Source: JAIOPA01 sp964655175 (GTDB lineage Bacteria > Eisenbacteria > RBG-16-71-46). From it: a stretch of DNA of 64,000 nucleotides. Position 1 is the first letter of the stretch; every line of letters begins with the position of its first letter. The stretch is taken from positions 1 through 64,000 of the forward strand of contig CAZZLY010000005.1 in the NCBI GenBank assembly GCA_964655175.1. The letters are read 5' to 3'. This document shows positions 52,723 to 61,652 of the stretch, one piece after another. Made by a program: the position numbers and the translations under genes. Below the pieces are notes generated by a model. It had not been told where the DNA came from and made no database searches. It was given only the letters and a program-made list of their open reading frames with translations.

Positions 52723-53907
52723 TCAGAACGTGTAGCTGACGGAGACCTGCGAGAACGTCGGGCCACCCGCGCCGTTGAGCACGTTACCCGCCGCGCCGTC
52801 GAAGAAGTTCGGCGTCAGGACACCGTCGAAGGTCAGCCCCCCGACCTTCACCGTGGCGCCCATGTTGTAGGCGAACGTGTCGCGCTTGATCGTCTGCGGC
52901 GTGCTGGGCGGGCCGCCGGGGACGTCCTTGATGCTGTAGGTCACGGTGTTGCGCGCGCCGAAGCGCAGGCGCAGCCACGCGTTGGCCTGCGTCTCGAGGG
53001 CCGCGAACACGCTCGGCGTCATGCTCTCGGTGCGCACGACGTTGGCGCCGGTCGAGATCAGGTCGTTGCGGTTGCTCACGAGCTGCGTGCCGAGCACGAA
53101 CAGGTCGTTGGCGCCGAGCGTCCAGTTGCCCGCGACGCCGGCCTGCCAGCCACTCAGAATCGACTTGAACTCCTGGTTCGTCGCATTGGTGAAGCCGCGA
53201 CCGAACGAGTAGGCGCGCACCGACGGCACCACGGTGAGGCTCGGACCGGCCTTCACGATCGAGCGGCCCGCGAACAACCAGGTGCCGCCACGATTCGAGT
53301 GCGCGCTCGACGGCGTGTTGAGGTTGGTGCCCTTGAAGTCGCGCGTCTGGTACTGGAACGCCACCTGCGTGTCGTGGCCGCGCAGCGGGAAGCCGTAGCC
53401 CACACCGAAGCCCATGATGTTGCGCCCGTTGTTGCCGTCACCCTCGGTGGTCCCGGCGACGGTCGAACGCGACACGAACGAGCGGTTCACGCGCAGCCCG
53501 AGGCTGCGATCGCCCATGCGGCGGGCCCAGGCGAGGTCCAGCGACTCGCCGGCCAGATTCACGTCCGGATTACCCAGATCGCTCGTGGTGACCGGGTCCA
53601 GATACAGCTCCTGCCCCAGCGACGGCGCGAAGCGGCGCAGGCTGACCGCGAAGGTGCCCGCACGGCCTCCGAACAGGTTGGGCAGCACGGCGCCCATGGC
53701 GTTGTTGTCCGCGGCATCGGGCGACACCCACACGAGCCCGCCCTGCGTGGCCGTGGCCGAGAGGTAGGTGAAGCGGCCCGACTCGTCGAGGACGTAGTCA
53801 CCCGGCACGGCGAGACCCGCGAGACGCGCGGAGGACGCCGAGGCGAGGACCGGGACGAGCAGCGCGAGGGCGGCGAGGCTCAGCGAGAGCGTGCGGCGCA
53901 GCGACAT
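52723..53907 (-). CDS. Predicted outer-membrane barrel, paralogue A
   Basis: A 394-residue exported protein with a signal peptide (ending VLASASS). It shares with its upstream neighbour an N-terminal LAGLAVPGDYVLDESGRFTYL block, MGAVLPNLFGGRAGTFAV, AGTTEG, GRNIMGFGVGYG, AGNWTLGANDLFVLG and a C-terminal NVLNG then SVSYTF. Alternating strands and a terminal Phe indicate an outer-membrane barrel of about 14-16 strands. Family and substrate are not recognised. GGAGG precedes the ATG. Confidence 0.75.
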   Translation of the reverse strand: MSLRRTLSLSLAALALLVPVLASASSARLAGLAVPGDYVLDESGRFTYLSATATQGGLVWVSPDAADNNAMGAVLPNLFGGRAGTFAVSLRRFAPSLGQELYLDPVTTSDLGNPDVNLAGESLDLAWARRMGDRSLGLRVNRSFVSRSTVAGTTEGDGNNGRNIMGFGVGYGFPLRGHDTQVAFQYQTRDFKGTNLNTPSSAHSNRGGTWLFAGRSIVKAGPSLTVVPSVRAYSFGRGFTNATNQEFKSILSGWQAGVAGNWTLGANDLFVLGTQLVSNRNDLISTGANVVRTESMTPSVFAALETQANAWLRLRFGARNTVTYSIKDVPGGPPSTPQTIKRDTFAYNMGATVKVGGLTFDGVLTPNFFDGAAGNVLNGAGGPTFSQVSVSYTF

Positions 53908-53940
53908 GAGGGGTTCCTCCGAGCGAGGGGACGGACCGGA

Positions 53941-53987
53941 AAAGATGCGGCCGAGGGCGCCACGATCCGCGCCCCCGGCCCACATCT
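53941..53987 (-). terminator. Intrinsic terminator between the two paralogous barrel genes
   Basis: Minus-strand stem GGCCGGGGGCGC with GCGCCCTCGGCC (one mismatch), extended by GATG/CATC, followed by TTTT (53941-53944). It lies 30 bases after the stop of the upstream barrel gene. With no promoter seen behind it, it may lower expression of the downstream copy. Confidence 0.7.
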
Positions 53988-54016
53988 GGACTGCTACGAC
54001 TTCACGACGGACGTGC

Positions 54017-55099
54017 TCAGAACGTGTACGTGGCCGACACGTTCGCGAACGGGTTGCCGTTCAGCACGTTGTTGACCGCGCCGTTGTAGAAGCTCGGCGT
54101 CACCGTCGCATCGAACTGCAGCGTACCGACCTTCACGCCACAGCCCGTGTTGAACGAGAACGTGTCCGTCTTCAGGACGTCGCCCGCGAAGTTCTCGCTG
54201 CGCGCCGTCACCGAGTTGCTCGCACCGAAGCGGAGCGTCAGCCAGCTGTTGACGCCCGTCTCGAGGCCCATGAACACGGCCGGCATGAGCGAGCCCTTGG
54301 CCTGCGCCACACCGTTGTCGTTCTTGGCGTTGTTGAACTCGGCGCCGAAGACGAACAGATCGTTCGAGCCCAGCGTCCAGTTGCCCGCCAGACCGGCCGA
54401 CCAGCCCGTGGTCTTGTTCGTCGTGACGACACCGGCAGGCACCGTCTCCGTCGACATGTCGTAGCTGCTGATCTTGACGGCCGAGGTCAGGCTCAGGTTG
54501 CTGCCCGCCTTGGTCATCGCACGACCGGCCAGCTGGTACGCCACGCCACCGTGCTCCGTCGCCGTCGCCGTCTTGAAGCTACGGGTCTGGTACAGGGCCG
54601 ACAGCTCGACGTCGGTGTTCGAGTTCAGAGCCCAGCCGTAGCCAGCGCCGAAGCCCATGATGTTGCGGCCGTACAGGCCCTCGGTCGTACCCGCCGCCGT
54701 CTCCAGCGAGCTGTACGAACGGTTCACGCGGACACCGAACGAGCCCGAGCCCATCTTGCGGCCCCAGGTCAGGTCGATCGACTCACCGGCCGTGAAGTTC
54801 GGGTCGAGCGAGCCCATGGACTGCGCGTCGTTGTTGATGTTCACGGCGAAGGAACCGAAGCGGCCGTCGAAAAGATTCTGCAGCACGGCGCCCATGCCCT
54901 GGTCGTCGCTCGGGTTCACCCAGATCAGATTGCCGACCGACGAGACACCCGAGACGTACGTACGGATGCCCGTGTAGTCCTTGATGTAGTCGCCGGGGAC
55001 GTTCATACCCGCGACGCGCGAGGTCGAGGCGAAGGCAGCCGCCGGGAGCACGGCCACGAGAGCGAGCAGAGCGAAGGAACGGCTGAGAAGCTTGTGCAT
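54017..55099 (-). CDS. Predicted outer-membrane barrel, paralogue B
   Basis: A 360-residue exported protein with a signal peptide (residues 1-24, ending AAAFA). Shared blocks with the downstream paralogue include VAGMNVPGDYIKDYTGIRTY, MGAVLQNLFDGRFGSFAV, AGTTEG, GRNIMGFGAGYG, LAGNWTLGSNDLFVFG and a final VSATYTF. Strand alternation and terminal Phe indicate a barrel. AAGGAGG lies ten bases before the ATG, after an unusually AT-rich stretch. A strong promoter and long leader suggest high or regulated expression. Confidence 0.75.
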   Translation of the reverse strand: MHKLLSRSFALLALVAVLPAAAFASTSRVAGMNVPGDYIKDYTGIRTYVSGVSSVGNLIWVNPSDDQGMGAVLQNLFDGRFGSFAVNINNDAQSMGSLDPNFTAGESIDLTWGRKMGSGSFGVRVNRSYSSLETAAGTTEGLYGRNIMGFGAGYGWALNSNTDVELSALYQTRSFKTATATEHGGVAYQLAGRAMTKAGSNLSLTSAVKISSYDMSTETVPAGVVTTNKTTGWSAGLAGNWTLGSNDLFVFGAEFNNAKNDNGVAQAKGSLMPAVFMGLETGVNSWLTLRFGASNSVTARSENFAGDVLKTDTFSFNTGCGVKVGTLQFDATVTPSFYNGAVNNVLNGNPFANVSATYTF

Positions 55100-55236
55100 A
55101 TTTTTGAAGCCTCCTTGCGAGGGTCGGTGGGGGTCCTTCCACCCGATGCACCGGCGGCTGCGACCTGGCCCGCCAGCCTACACGTGTTTCCGTGACCCGC
55201 CTTCCATCGCGATCTGGTTCAACCGGACATGCGAAA

Positions 55237-55264
55237 AGCTCCCTCTCGTCCGTGGGAAGGAGCT
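55237..55264 (-). promoter_or_regulatory. Attenuator-like hairpin in the leader of barrel gene B
   Basis: Minus-strand AGCTCC pairs with GGAGCT around a purine/pyrimidine loop and is followed by TTTT (55234-55237), between the promoter and the gene. It resembles a weak intrinsic terminator within a leader of about 220 bases. Confidence 0.35.
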
Positions 55265-55327
55265 ACGAAGATGAAGCCAGCGGCAGATCCCTCTTGTGGA
55301 AGGACCTCTGGCAGCACGCCCAGGGGG

Positions 55328-55357
55328 ACCGTAGGCAACGGTGGCAAAGAGTGTCAA
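55328..55357 (-). promoter_or_regulatory. Promoter of barrel gene B
   Basis: Minus-strand perfect TTGACA (55352-55357), 18-base spacer, TACGGT (55328-55333). The rest of the region 55100-55404 holds the leader and no gene. Confidence 0.6.
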
Positions 55358-55404
55358 GCCGATTTTGAATAGGTTTTGCCCCGTCCGGAGAACGCCGACG
55401 GAGC

Positions 55405-56211
55405 TCAACGCGGCCGCCACCAACCCATGGACTGAACCAGCAGATCCTTGTCGCACAAAGGATTATCGGGTTCGATACTGGCCACCTGGACGCGACCTCG
55501 GCTGTGCGCGTAGTAGCCGCCGCCGAGCGCGATTCCGACGTGACTCGCTTTTTCTCGCGGTCGGCGGAAGAAGATCAGATCCCCGACCCGGGGTTCGACC
55601 CCGTCGGGCAGTCGGCGTGAGCGACGGCACTGGTCCTTCGCATCCCGCGGTAACGACACCCCCTGCTCCAGCAGGACCTGCTGCACGAACGCCGAGCAGT
55701 CGTAGCCCGCCGGCGTGCGCCCGCCCCACAGATAGGGCGTCCCCAGCAGCGTCAGGACCCTCGCCTCGATCGTCGGCCGGGTCCTCCCCGCCAACGCCCC
55801 CGCCGGCAGGAAGCCGCGACGGCCATCCGGCAACTCCACCGGGCGGAAGCCGTTCACCGCGCGTCCCGCGATGAGCCGGTCCCCCAGGAACACGGGCGAG
55901 ACGGCCGCCCCGCTGCCCCGTCCCGTGAGCACCTGCGCCAGCGGCACGGCGACGCGTCCCTTCGCGCGGGCCCGCCAGCCCTCGACGCGTGCCGCCGACG
56001 CCTCGACCAGCCCCCACGCCCGCACCCAGCCGGCGTAGCCGTCGGCCTCGTTGCGCACCCGGACCCAACCCGCCTCACCGGAGCGGCCCAGGATCCGCAC
56101 GATCTCCCCCATGAGGAGCTGCGAGCCCAGTTCGGCCGCATGGCGCGGCTCGGTCCGCAGGTCCAACGCGGGCAGCGAGACGACGGCGTGGGTCGGTCGA
56201 GGCGCGGTCAT
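55405..56211 (-). CDS. NlpC/P60 peptidase with two SH3-like domains
   Basis: Cell-wall endopeptidase of 268 residues. Two SH3b-like repeats (about 8-70 and 85-140) precede the NlpC/P60 domain with catalytic Cys172 in GYDCSAFVQQ, His224 in SHVGIALGG and a third polar residue at His236 (YYAHSRG). No obvious signal peptide is present, so export is uncertain. The ATG overlaps the stop of the GWxTD gene (ATGA). The family cleaves gamma-D-Glu-diamino acid bonds. Confidence 0.88.
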   Translation of the reverse strand: MTAPRPTHAVVSLPALDLRTEPRHAAELGSQLLMGEIVRILGRSGEAGWVRVRNEADGYAGWVRAWGLVEASAARVEGWRARAKGRVAVPLAQVLTGRGSGAAVSPVFLGDRLIAGRAVNGFRPVELPDGRRGFLPAGALAGRTRPTIEARVLTLLGTPYLWGGRTPAGYDCSAFVQQVLLEQGVSLPRDAKDQCRRSRRLPDGVEPRVGDLIFFRRPREKASHVGIALGGGYYAHSRGRVQVASIEPDNPLCDKDLLVQSMGWWRPR

Positions 56212-57482
56212 TCGACGGCCGGATTGACCAGCGTGTAGCGGCCGAAGCCCTCGCGGTCGGCGAACACGAGCCGCCGGTAGGGCTGGTTGTACGACCAGAT
56301 CTCGATCGCGGGCTGGACCGCGGTGGCCTGCCGCTGCTCGACCTGATCGGGCGGGCCGTACCGGATGTAGATGCGGCCCATGTCCGAGCGCCAGCCCGGG
56401 CCGAAGCCCTGGAAGTGCTGGTCGGCGTAACGCACGCGGCGGAAGAACTCGATCTGGTACTCGTTGCGCGCCGTCTCCGGGGTCGGGTCGCGGCGGTGCC
56501 AGAACTGCTCCCACAGGGCCGCCTGCTCGCTCTCGGTGTGCCCGCGCAGCGCATCCACCTCGGCATCGCTGGCGATGTACGCGAGCGCCTCGAGGATCTG
56601 GTCGAACTCACGCCCGTGCGGCGGCCCGCTCTCCTCGACCTCGAACACCCGGCGGGTGCGCCACGCGGTCTTGCCCTCGCGCAGTTCGAGCTCGAACGCG
56701 TAACTCCCGATGAACAGCTCGCCCACGCGCGGCACGAGGACCACCGGCTCACCCGGACGGGTCGTGGTGAAGGTGGTGTCCCCCTCCCGCAGCGGCCCGC
56801 CCGACTCGTCGAGCAGGCGCCAATGATAGGTGTGCGCGCGCGGCCAGACGCCCGCCCGTCGGTCCATGACGCTCGCCCGCACGGCCAGGCCGTCCACCTC
56901 GAACCCGAACTGCCGGGCCGGGTACGGCACGAACACCCCGGCCGAGTCCCGCAGCCCCAGCTCGAGGTCCGAGAAGCTGACCGGCTGCTTCGTGGGGTCG
57001 GTCAACTCCAGTCGATCGGTGACCTCGGAGACCTGCAGCGCGCGCACGTCGCGAACCGAGACCCGGACCGCGTAGCGCCCCGGCGGCACGCTGAACTCGC
57101 GCGTCTCCACCACCTGATTGCGCATCCCCGTGGTGGTCGCGTAATCGGCGACCCGGATCCGACGCTCCCACGAGTCCCCATAGAGGCGTTTGTGGCCACG
57201 CAGGGCCTCGAGTTCGACCACCACCGCGACGCCAGCGGTGTAGCCACGGTCGGAGCGCTCCCAATTGAGCTCGGGGTACGGCACGCTCACGACCGCCCGG
57301 ACCTTGGACCGGCTGCTGGAATCCACCGCCACCGACAGGTCGGCATGGAAGTACGGCGGCTGCAGGCTGCGCAGGGACGGCCGTTCGGCGGGCGCGGCCC
57401 CCGCAGGGCGCACGAGCGCCAGCGAGGCCAGCAGGGCGAGCGCGACGAGTCGCGGGAACGAGCGGATGGCGTGGGAGGTCAT
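56208..57482 (-). CDS. GWxTD-domain secreted protein
   Basis: A 424-residue exported protein with a signal peptide (ending RPAGAAPA), beta-rich middle and a C-terminal GWxTD domain: EALAYIASDAEVDAL, WEQFWHRRDPTP and the signature GWRSDMGRIYIRYGPPD. The domain is widespread in Acidobacteria, Gemmatimonadetes and Eisenbacteria; its function is unknown. A -10 lies eight bases before the ATG and no ribosome site is seen. Confidence 0.88.
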   Translation of the reverse strand: MTSHAIRSFPRLVALALLASLALVRPAGAAPAERPSLRSLQPPYFHADLSVAVDSSSRSKVRAVVSVPYPELNWERSDRGYTAGVAVVVELEALRGHKRLYGDSWERRIRVADYATTTGMRNQVVETREFSVPPGRYAVRVSVRDVRALQVSEVTDRLELTDPTKQPVSFSDLELGLRDSAGVFVPYPARQFGFEVDGLAVRASVMDRRAGVWPRAHTYHWRLLDESGGPLREGDTTFTTTRPGEPVVLVPRVGELFIGSYAFELELREGKTAWRTRRVFEVEESGPPHGREFDQILEALAYIASDAEVDALRGHTESEQAALWEQFWHRRDPTPETARNEYQIEFFRRVRYADQHFQGFGPGWRSDMGRIYIRYGPPDQVEQRQATAVQPAIEIWSYNQPYRRLVFADREGFGRYTLVNPAVE

Positions 57483-57490
57483 CGCGCCGC

Positions 57491-57496
57491 AGGCTA
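57491..57496 (-). promoter_or_regulatory. -10 element of the GWxTD gene (leaderless candidate)
   Basis: TAGCCT on the minus strand, eight bases before the ATG; a weak CTGTCC lies 17 bases upstream. Transcription should start at or beside the ATG. Confidence 0.4.
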
Positions 57497-57530
57497 GCAC
57501 AGCCACCCGACGCGGACAGGACGCATTTGG

Positions 57531-57536
57531 TAGGCT
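57531..57536 (+). promoter_or_regulatory. -10 element of the M6 protease gene (leaderless candidate)
   Basis: TAGGCT, seven bases before the ATG, with no clear -35 and no Shine-Dalgarno. It faces the GWxTD promoter within a 61-base divergent spacer. Confidence 0.4.
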
Positions 57537-57543
57537 ACCGGCC

Positions 57544-60336
57544 ATGAACCTCCGCGCCCTCGCCATCCGAGTGGCGGTCGTGGGGTCGGTGCTCGTGTCC
57601 ACTCCGGCCCTCGCCACCCTGCCACCCCGCTCGGGCCCGCTCGCGCCCGAACTGTCGGCGGCGTTCGCGCGTGGCCTGTTCGAGGTGCCCGAGGTCGCGC
57701 GCGGTCCCGCGGTGAGCGCCGCGCCGCGCGAGTGGCGCATCCCGGTGATCCGCGTCGCGTTCAGCGACAGCGCGATCGTGCATCCGCGGATCGCGCTCGA
57801 ACAGCGGTTGTTCGACACGACCGGCGTCTCCCCCACGGGCTCGCTCGCCGAGTACTACCTGTGGGCGTCGTCGGGTCGCCTGCGCATCCGCGGCGAGGTC
57901 GTGGCCACCGTCACCCTGCCGCACGACCGCTTCTACTACTCCTATGATGCGTGGGGACTCAACACGATCGGCTCGCCGAACAACGCCTACGGCATGTTCC
58001 GCGATGCGCTCAAGGCGTGCGATGCGAGCGTGGACTTCTCGCGCTTCGATCTCGACGCCGACGGCTACGTCGACATGCTGTGGCTGGTGCACGCCGGTCC
58101 TGGCGGCGAGACCACGACGAGTCGGCGCGATCTGTGGTCGATCACCTCGCGCGCGACCGCGGGCTGGAACAACGCCTCGCCGTTCGATTGCGACGACCTC
58201 GTGCCCGGGTCGCTCACGCAGCGCATGCGCATCGACCGGTTCACGGTGCTTCCCGAACTGTCGGGCTTCAGGCCCGGACAGTTGTGCGAGATCGGGGTGT
58301 TCTGCCACGAGTTCGGCCACACGCTGGGACTTCCCGACCTGTACGACACATCGAGTCTGGGCGGCGCGGCCAACGTGGGACCGGGCAACTGGTCGCTCAT
58401 GTCCACGGGGGCCTACGGCGCCGACGGGCGGTCGCCGGAGTCGCCCGCGCACCTGGGCGCATGGCCGCTCGTGTGGCTCGATTGGGTCACGCGCGTGCGG
58501 CCGCGCGAGGACACGACGTTCGTGCTGCGCCCCATCGTGGACGGCGGCCCGGTGCTCGAGGTGACGTTCGAGGGCGAGGACAACCCCGAGCATCTGCTGC
58601 TCGAGAACCGCGTGCGCGATCGATTCGATGCACGCCTGCCGGCCGAGGGATTGCTCGTGCAGCAGGTGGACGAGGCGGTGATCGGTTCGCGCATCGGTGC
58701 CAACCGCGTCAACACCGGCCCCACGCCCGGCCTGCGCATCGTCGAGGCGGACGGCGACGGCGACCTGGTGCTGGGCAGCAACCGTGGCGACCCGAACGAT
58801 CCGTTCCCGGGCCAGCTGAATCGCGTCCGCATCGACGACGCCACGACGCCCTCGACGCGCACGTTCGCGGGTGCGCCGACGAACCTCGCGCTGCAGAGCA
58901 TCGCGCGGGTCGGCCGGGACGTGAGCGTGCGCGTGCAGGTGCGCTCTCCCGGGTGGGACGCGCCGCGAGCGCTCGCGCCGTCGGCCGGCGAACCCCATCA
59001 GACGGCGGGCCCCGCCACGAGGTCGGCCGTCTCGCCGTCGGGCAAGGCCTGGCAGGTGTCCGCCGAGACGGTGGCGGGTCGCATCGCGATCGTGCTGCGC
59101 GAACGTCCGTGGCGACAGGCGTGGCGCGTGGTGGACCTGGTGGACGAGGGCCACGGTGCGGTGAGCGAGCCCACGCTGGCGTGGCTCGGGGGCGACGACG
59201 TGGCGATCGTCTGGGTCGATGCCGCGAGCGGTGTGGGCCAGTTGGTGTACCGCGCCCGTCTGCAGGGGCGCTGGACCTCGCCGCGCGTGCTCACGCAGAG
59301 CGCGCAGGGCTGCTTCGCCCCTTCTCTCGCCGCCGACGCGCGCGGCCGCATGCATCTGGCGTGGATCGAGACGTTCGCGCCGCGCACGCGTCTGCAGTAC
59401 ATGACGTTCCTGTACGCCGCACCGTACGGTCAGCCCAAAGCGCTCACCACCGACGCGGACCTGCCCACGCCGCCGTGCGTGACCGCGGCCGGGGACGGCC
59501 GCGCCTACGTCGTGTGGCCCGACGTGGGCACCGGGCTGCATCAGATCCTCGCGGCGCGCTTCCATCCCGACAGCGGCCTTTCGGCACGCTTCCGGCTCAC
59601 GCCCAACAGCGTGGCGGCGCAACCCAGCGTGAGTGCGATCGTGGACACGGCCGGCGTGCTGCACACGGTTTGGCAGGTGAGCCCGGGCGCGAACAGCGAG
59701 ATCCACTACCAGCGTCGGCAGCCGCGCGGAGCGCCCTCGCAGCGCGACACCACGATCGACGCCGTGGGCAGCGGACTTCAGAACCCGCGGCTGGCGCTCG
59801 ATCCCGCGGGCGCACTGCACGTCACCTATGAGCGCGTGGGCGTGAACGGACTCGAGGTGCGCTACAAGCGTTGGCGCCCCGGCATCGGTTGGGACGCGCG
59901 CGCGACCCGCCTGTCCGATGGCGAGGACCTGACCGCGAGTGTGGCCGAACCGCTGCCCACGTCGGCGGGCAACGTCACCGTGGTGTGGACCGGCTTCGAC
60001 GGCACGAGCACGCGACTGCGCATGCGCGAGCGCCGCCTCGACGGCGACGGTGTGACCGCGGTGGGCGACCGCCCGGGACGCCCCACGATCGCGTTGCGAC
60101 TGGGGCCCGATCCGCTGCGGGCCGGTCAGGTGCTCGAGGTGCGCGGCGCCGCGCTCACGATCGGCGATGCGATCACGCTGCACGATCTCGCCGGTCGCAC
60201 GGTCGCGACGACGCGCGCGACGGAACCGGGTGCGGCGCGCTTCGCGGCCGCCGTCACGCGCGAGCTCGCCCCCGGACTGTACTTCGCGCGCGTCGCGGGG
60301 CGTGACGCCGCCGCACGCGTGGTGGTGCTCCACTGA
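57544..60336 (+). CDS. M6-family metalloprotease domain protein with C-terminal sorting domain
   Basis: A 930-residue exported protein. After a signal peptide (ending TPALA) comes the M6 (immune inhibitor A-like) catalytic domain with zinc motif HEFGHTLGLPD (His255, Glu256, His259, Asp265) and a later LMSTGAYG Met-turn. The middle third is a repeat of YRARLQGRWTSPRVLT-like beta blades, probably a propeller. The last 80 residues (LGPDPLRAGQVLEV, ITLHDLAGRTVATT, LAPGLYFARV) form a T9SS/FlgD-type sorting domain. It overlaps the M23 peptidase downstream. Confidence 0.88.
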   Translation: MNLRALAIRVAVVGSVLVSTPALATLPPRSGPLAPELSAAFARGLFEVPEVARGPAVSAAPREWRIPVIRVAFSDSAIVHPRIALEQRLFDTTGVSPTGSLAEYYLWASSGRLRIRGEVVATVTLPHDRFYYSYDAWGLNTIGSPNNAYGMFRDALKACDASVDFSRFDLDADGYVDMLWLVHAGPGGETTTSRRDLWSITSRATAGWNNASPFDCDDLVPGSLTQRMRIDRFTVLPELSGFRPGQLCEIGVFCHEFGHTLGLPDLYDTSSLGGAANVGPGNWSLMSTGAYGADGRSPESPAHLGAWPLVWLDWVTRVRPREDTTFVLRPIVDGGPVLEVTFEGEDNPEHLLLENRVRDRFDARLPAEGLLVQQVDEAVIGSRIGANRVNTGPTPGLRIVEADGDGDLVLGSNRGDPNDPFPGQLNRVRIDDATTPSTRTFAGAPTNLALQSIARVGRDVSVRVQVRSPGWDAPRALAPSAGEPHQTAGPATRSAVSPSGKAWQVSAETVAGRIAIVLRERPWRQAWRVVDLVDEGHGAVSEPTLAWLGGDDVAIVWVDAASGVGQLVYRARLQGRWTSPRVLTQSAQGCFAPSLAADARGRMHLAWIETFAPRTRLQYMTFLYAAPYGQPKALTTDADLPTPPCVTAAGDGRAYVVWPDVGTGLHQILAARFHPDSGLSARFRLTPNSVAAQPSVSAIVDTAGVLHTVWQVSPGANSEIHYQRRQPRGAPSQRDTTIDAVGSGLQNPRLALDPAGALHVTYERVGVNGLEVRYKRWRPGIGWDARATRLSDGEDLTASVAEPLPTSAGNVTVVWTGFDGTSTRLRMRERRLDGDGVTAVGDRPGRPTIALRLGPDPLRAGQVLEVRGAALTIGDAITLHDLAGRTVATTRATEPGAARFAAAVTRELAPGLYFARVAGRDAAARVVVLH

Positions 60337-61604
60337 TCGCGCTCGCACTCACCCTGTTGCTCGCGGCGACCGCTCGACTCGGCGGCCTGCTGCCGCTCGA
60401 GCCCCCGACGCAGGCGCGCTGGGCGCCGGCGGGCGCGTGGCGACTGCCCGTGGGCGATGGCTACACGCTGGCGAGCGAGCGCACGACGGGCCATGGTTTG
60501 TTCTACGTGCTGCGCGGCGTCGAATGGGACGGCGCGCGCGCCTCGCATCAGGGCGCCGATCTCGCTGAAGGCGCGTCGGGCGCCACCGTGCGCGCGGCCG
60601 CCGGCGGACTGGTGGTGCGCGTCGGCGATCGCGGCGCGTTCGGCGGTTACGGCACGCACGTGGTCGTGGCGCACCGGCTCGCCGACGAGGTCGTGGCGTA
60701 CTCGGTCTACGCCCATTTGCTGCGCGGCTCGCCGCGCGTGCGCGAGGGCCAATCGGTCCTCGCCGGGCAACCGCTCGGACGCGTCGGTGCCACGGGACGC
60801 GCCACGACGCCGCACCTGCACTTCGAAGTGCGCATCACCGAGACGCCCGACGAGCGCTGGGAGCACGCGCGCGTCGAGGACCCGCTGGCGTTCGTCAACG
60901 AACGACTGCCCGCCCACCGCGCCGATTCGACCGCGACGATGGCCTTCCTCGAATGGGGCGAGTGCGCGGGACTCGTGTCGCCCGCCATGCGCGAGGACGA
61001 CGCGCTCACGCGCGAGGTGTGGTGGCGCATGCTCGCCGCCGCCTCGCAGGGCCCGACGCTCGACCCCGCGCTGCCGCCGCGTGCGCTGCGCGATTCGCTG
61101 ATCGCCTGGGCCATCCTGCCCGAGGAGGATGGCGACCACGGACCGGGCGGCGCGCTGTCGTGGGAGGTCCTCGCGCGCGACCTCGCCCGCGTGCGATCGC
61201 TCGGCGTGCGCACGGGCCATTCGCCGCTCGCGCGCGAGGCGCATCGCGACGAACTCGCCACGGTGTACGGCTCGTCGTTCCCCAGCGCGCACGCCGACGC
61301 GCTCGCGGACCGCGACGGACGGCCCGCGGTGCTCGACGCGGTCATGCTGCTCGCCGACGTGGGCGGCACGGCGGGCGATCCCGACGAGGCGGCCGTGCGC
61401 TCCGTGCGATCGTCCCGATCCGCGGGTCACGGCAAGACGAAGCACGTGCGCTCCAAGCGGTCGCGACACCCCAGCGCGGACGTCCACGCCTCGCCGTCCG
61501 GGACGACGGCCGCGAAGAAGCCCAGCGGCAAGAAGACGAAGTCGACCCGCAAGCGCTCGGGGCCGGGCGCGACGAAGGACGCGGGCCACTCGAGCCCTCG
61601 CTGA
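60333..61604 (+). CDS. M23 peptidase with basic low-complexity tail, probable CTG start
   Basis: LytM/M23 peptidoglycan endopeptidase. Metal ligands are visible in HQGADLAEG and PHLHFEVR, and YSVYAHLL completes the site. No ATG, GTG or TTG precedes a TTG at 60357, which would start inside a signal sequence; a CTG at 60333 overlaps the M6 stop as CTGA and gives LIALALTLLLAATARLGG, a good signal peptide (423 residues). The last 70 residues are Lys/Arg/Ser-rich (KKPSGKKTKSTRKR) and may bind wall polymers, LPS or nucleic acid. Confidence 0.82.
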   Translation: MIALALTLLLAATARLGGLLPLEPPTQARWAPAGAWRLPVGDGYTLASERTTGHGLFYVLRGVEWDGARASHQGADLAEGASGATVRAAAGGLVVRVGDRGAFGGYGTHVVVAHRLADEVVAYSVYAHLLRGSPRVREGQSVLAGQPLGRVGATGRATTPHLHFEVRITETPDERWEHARVEDPLAFVNERLPAHRADSTATMAFLEWGECAGLVSPAMREDDALTREVWWRMLAAASQGPTLDPALPPRALRDSLIAWAILPEEDGDHGPGGALSWEVLARDLARVRSLGVRTGHSPLAREAHRDELATVYGSSFPSAHADALADRDGRPAVLDAVMLLADVGGTAGDPDEAAVRSVRSSRSAGHGKTKHVRSKRSRHPSADVHASPSGTTAAKKPSGKKTKSTRKRSGPGATKDAGHSSPR

Positions 61605-61622
61605 ATCCCCGCGCGCCGAGCC

Positions 61623-61652
61623 TTGACGCTCGACGCGAACGGGTGGCACAGT
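61623..61652 (+). promoter_or_regulatory. Promoter of the ileS T-box leader
   Basis: TTGACG (61623-61628), 18-base spacer, CACAGT (61647-61652), directly upstream of the leader RNA. Confidence 0.5.

Noticed and set aside
55100..55330. c-di-GMP riboswitch in the leader of barrel gene B
   Set aside because: The conserved AGGGCAAACC, GACGCAAAGCC and GGUAGC elements are absent.
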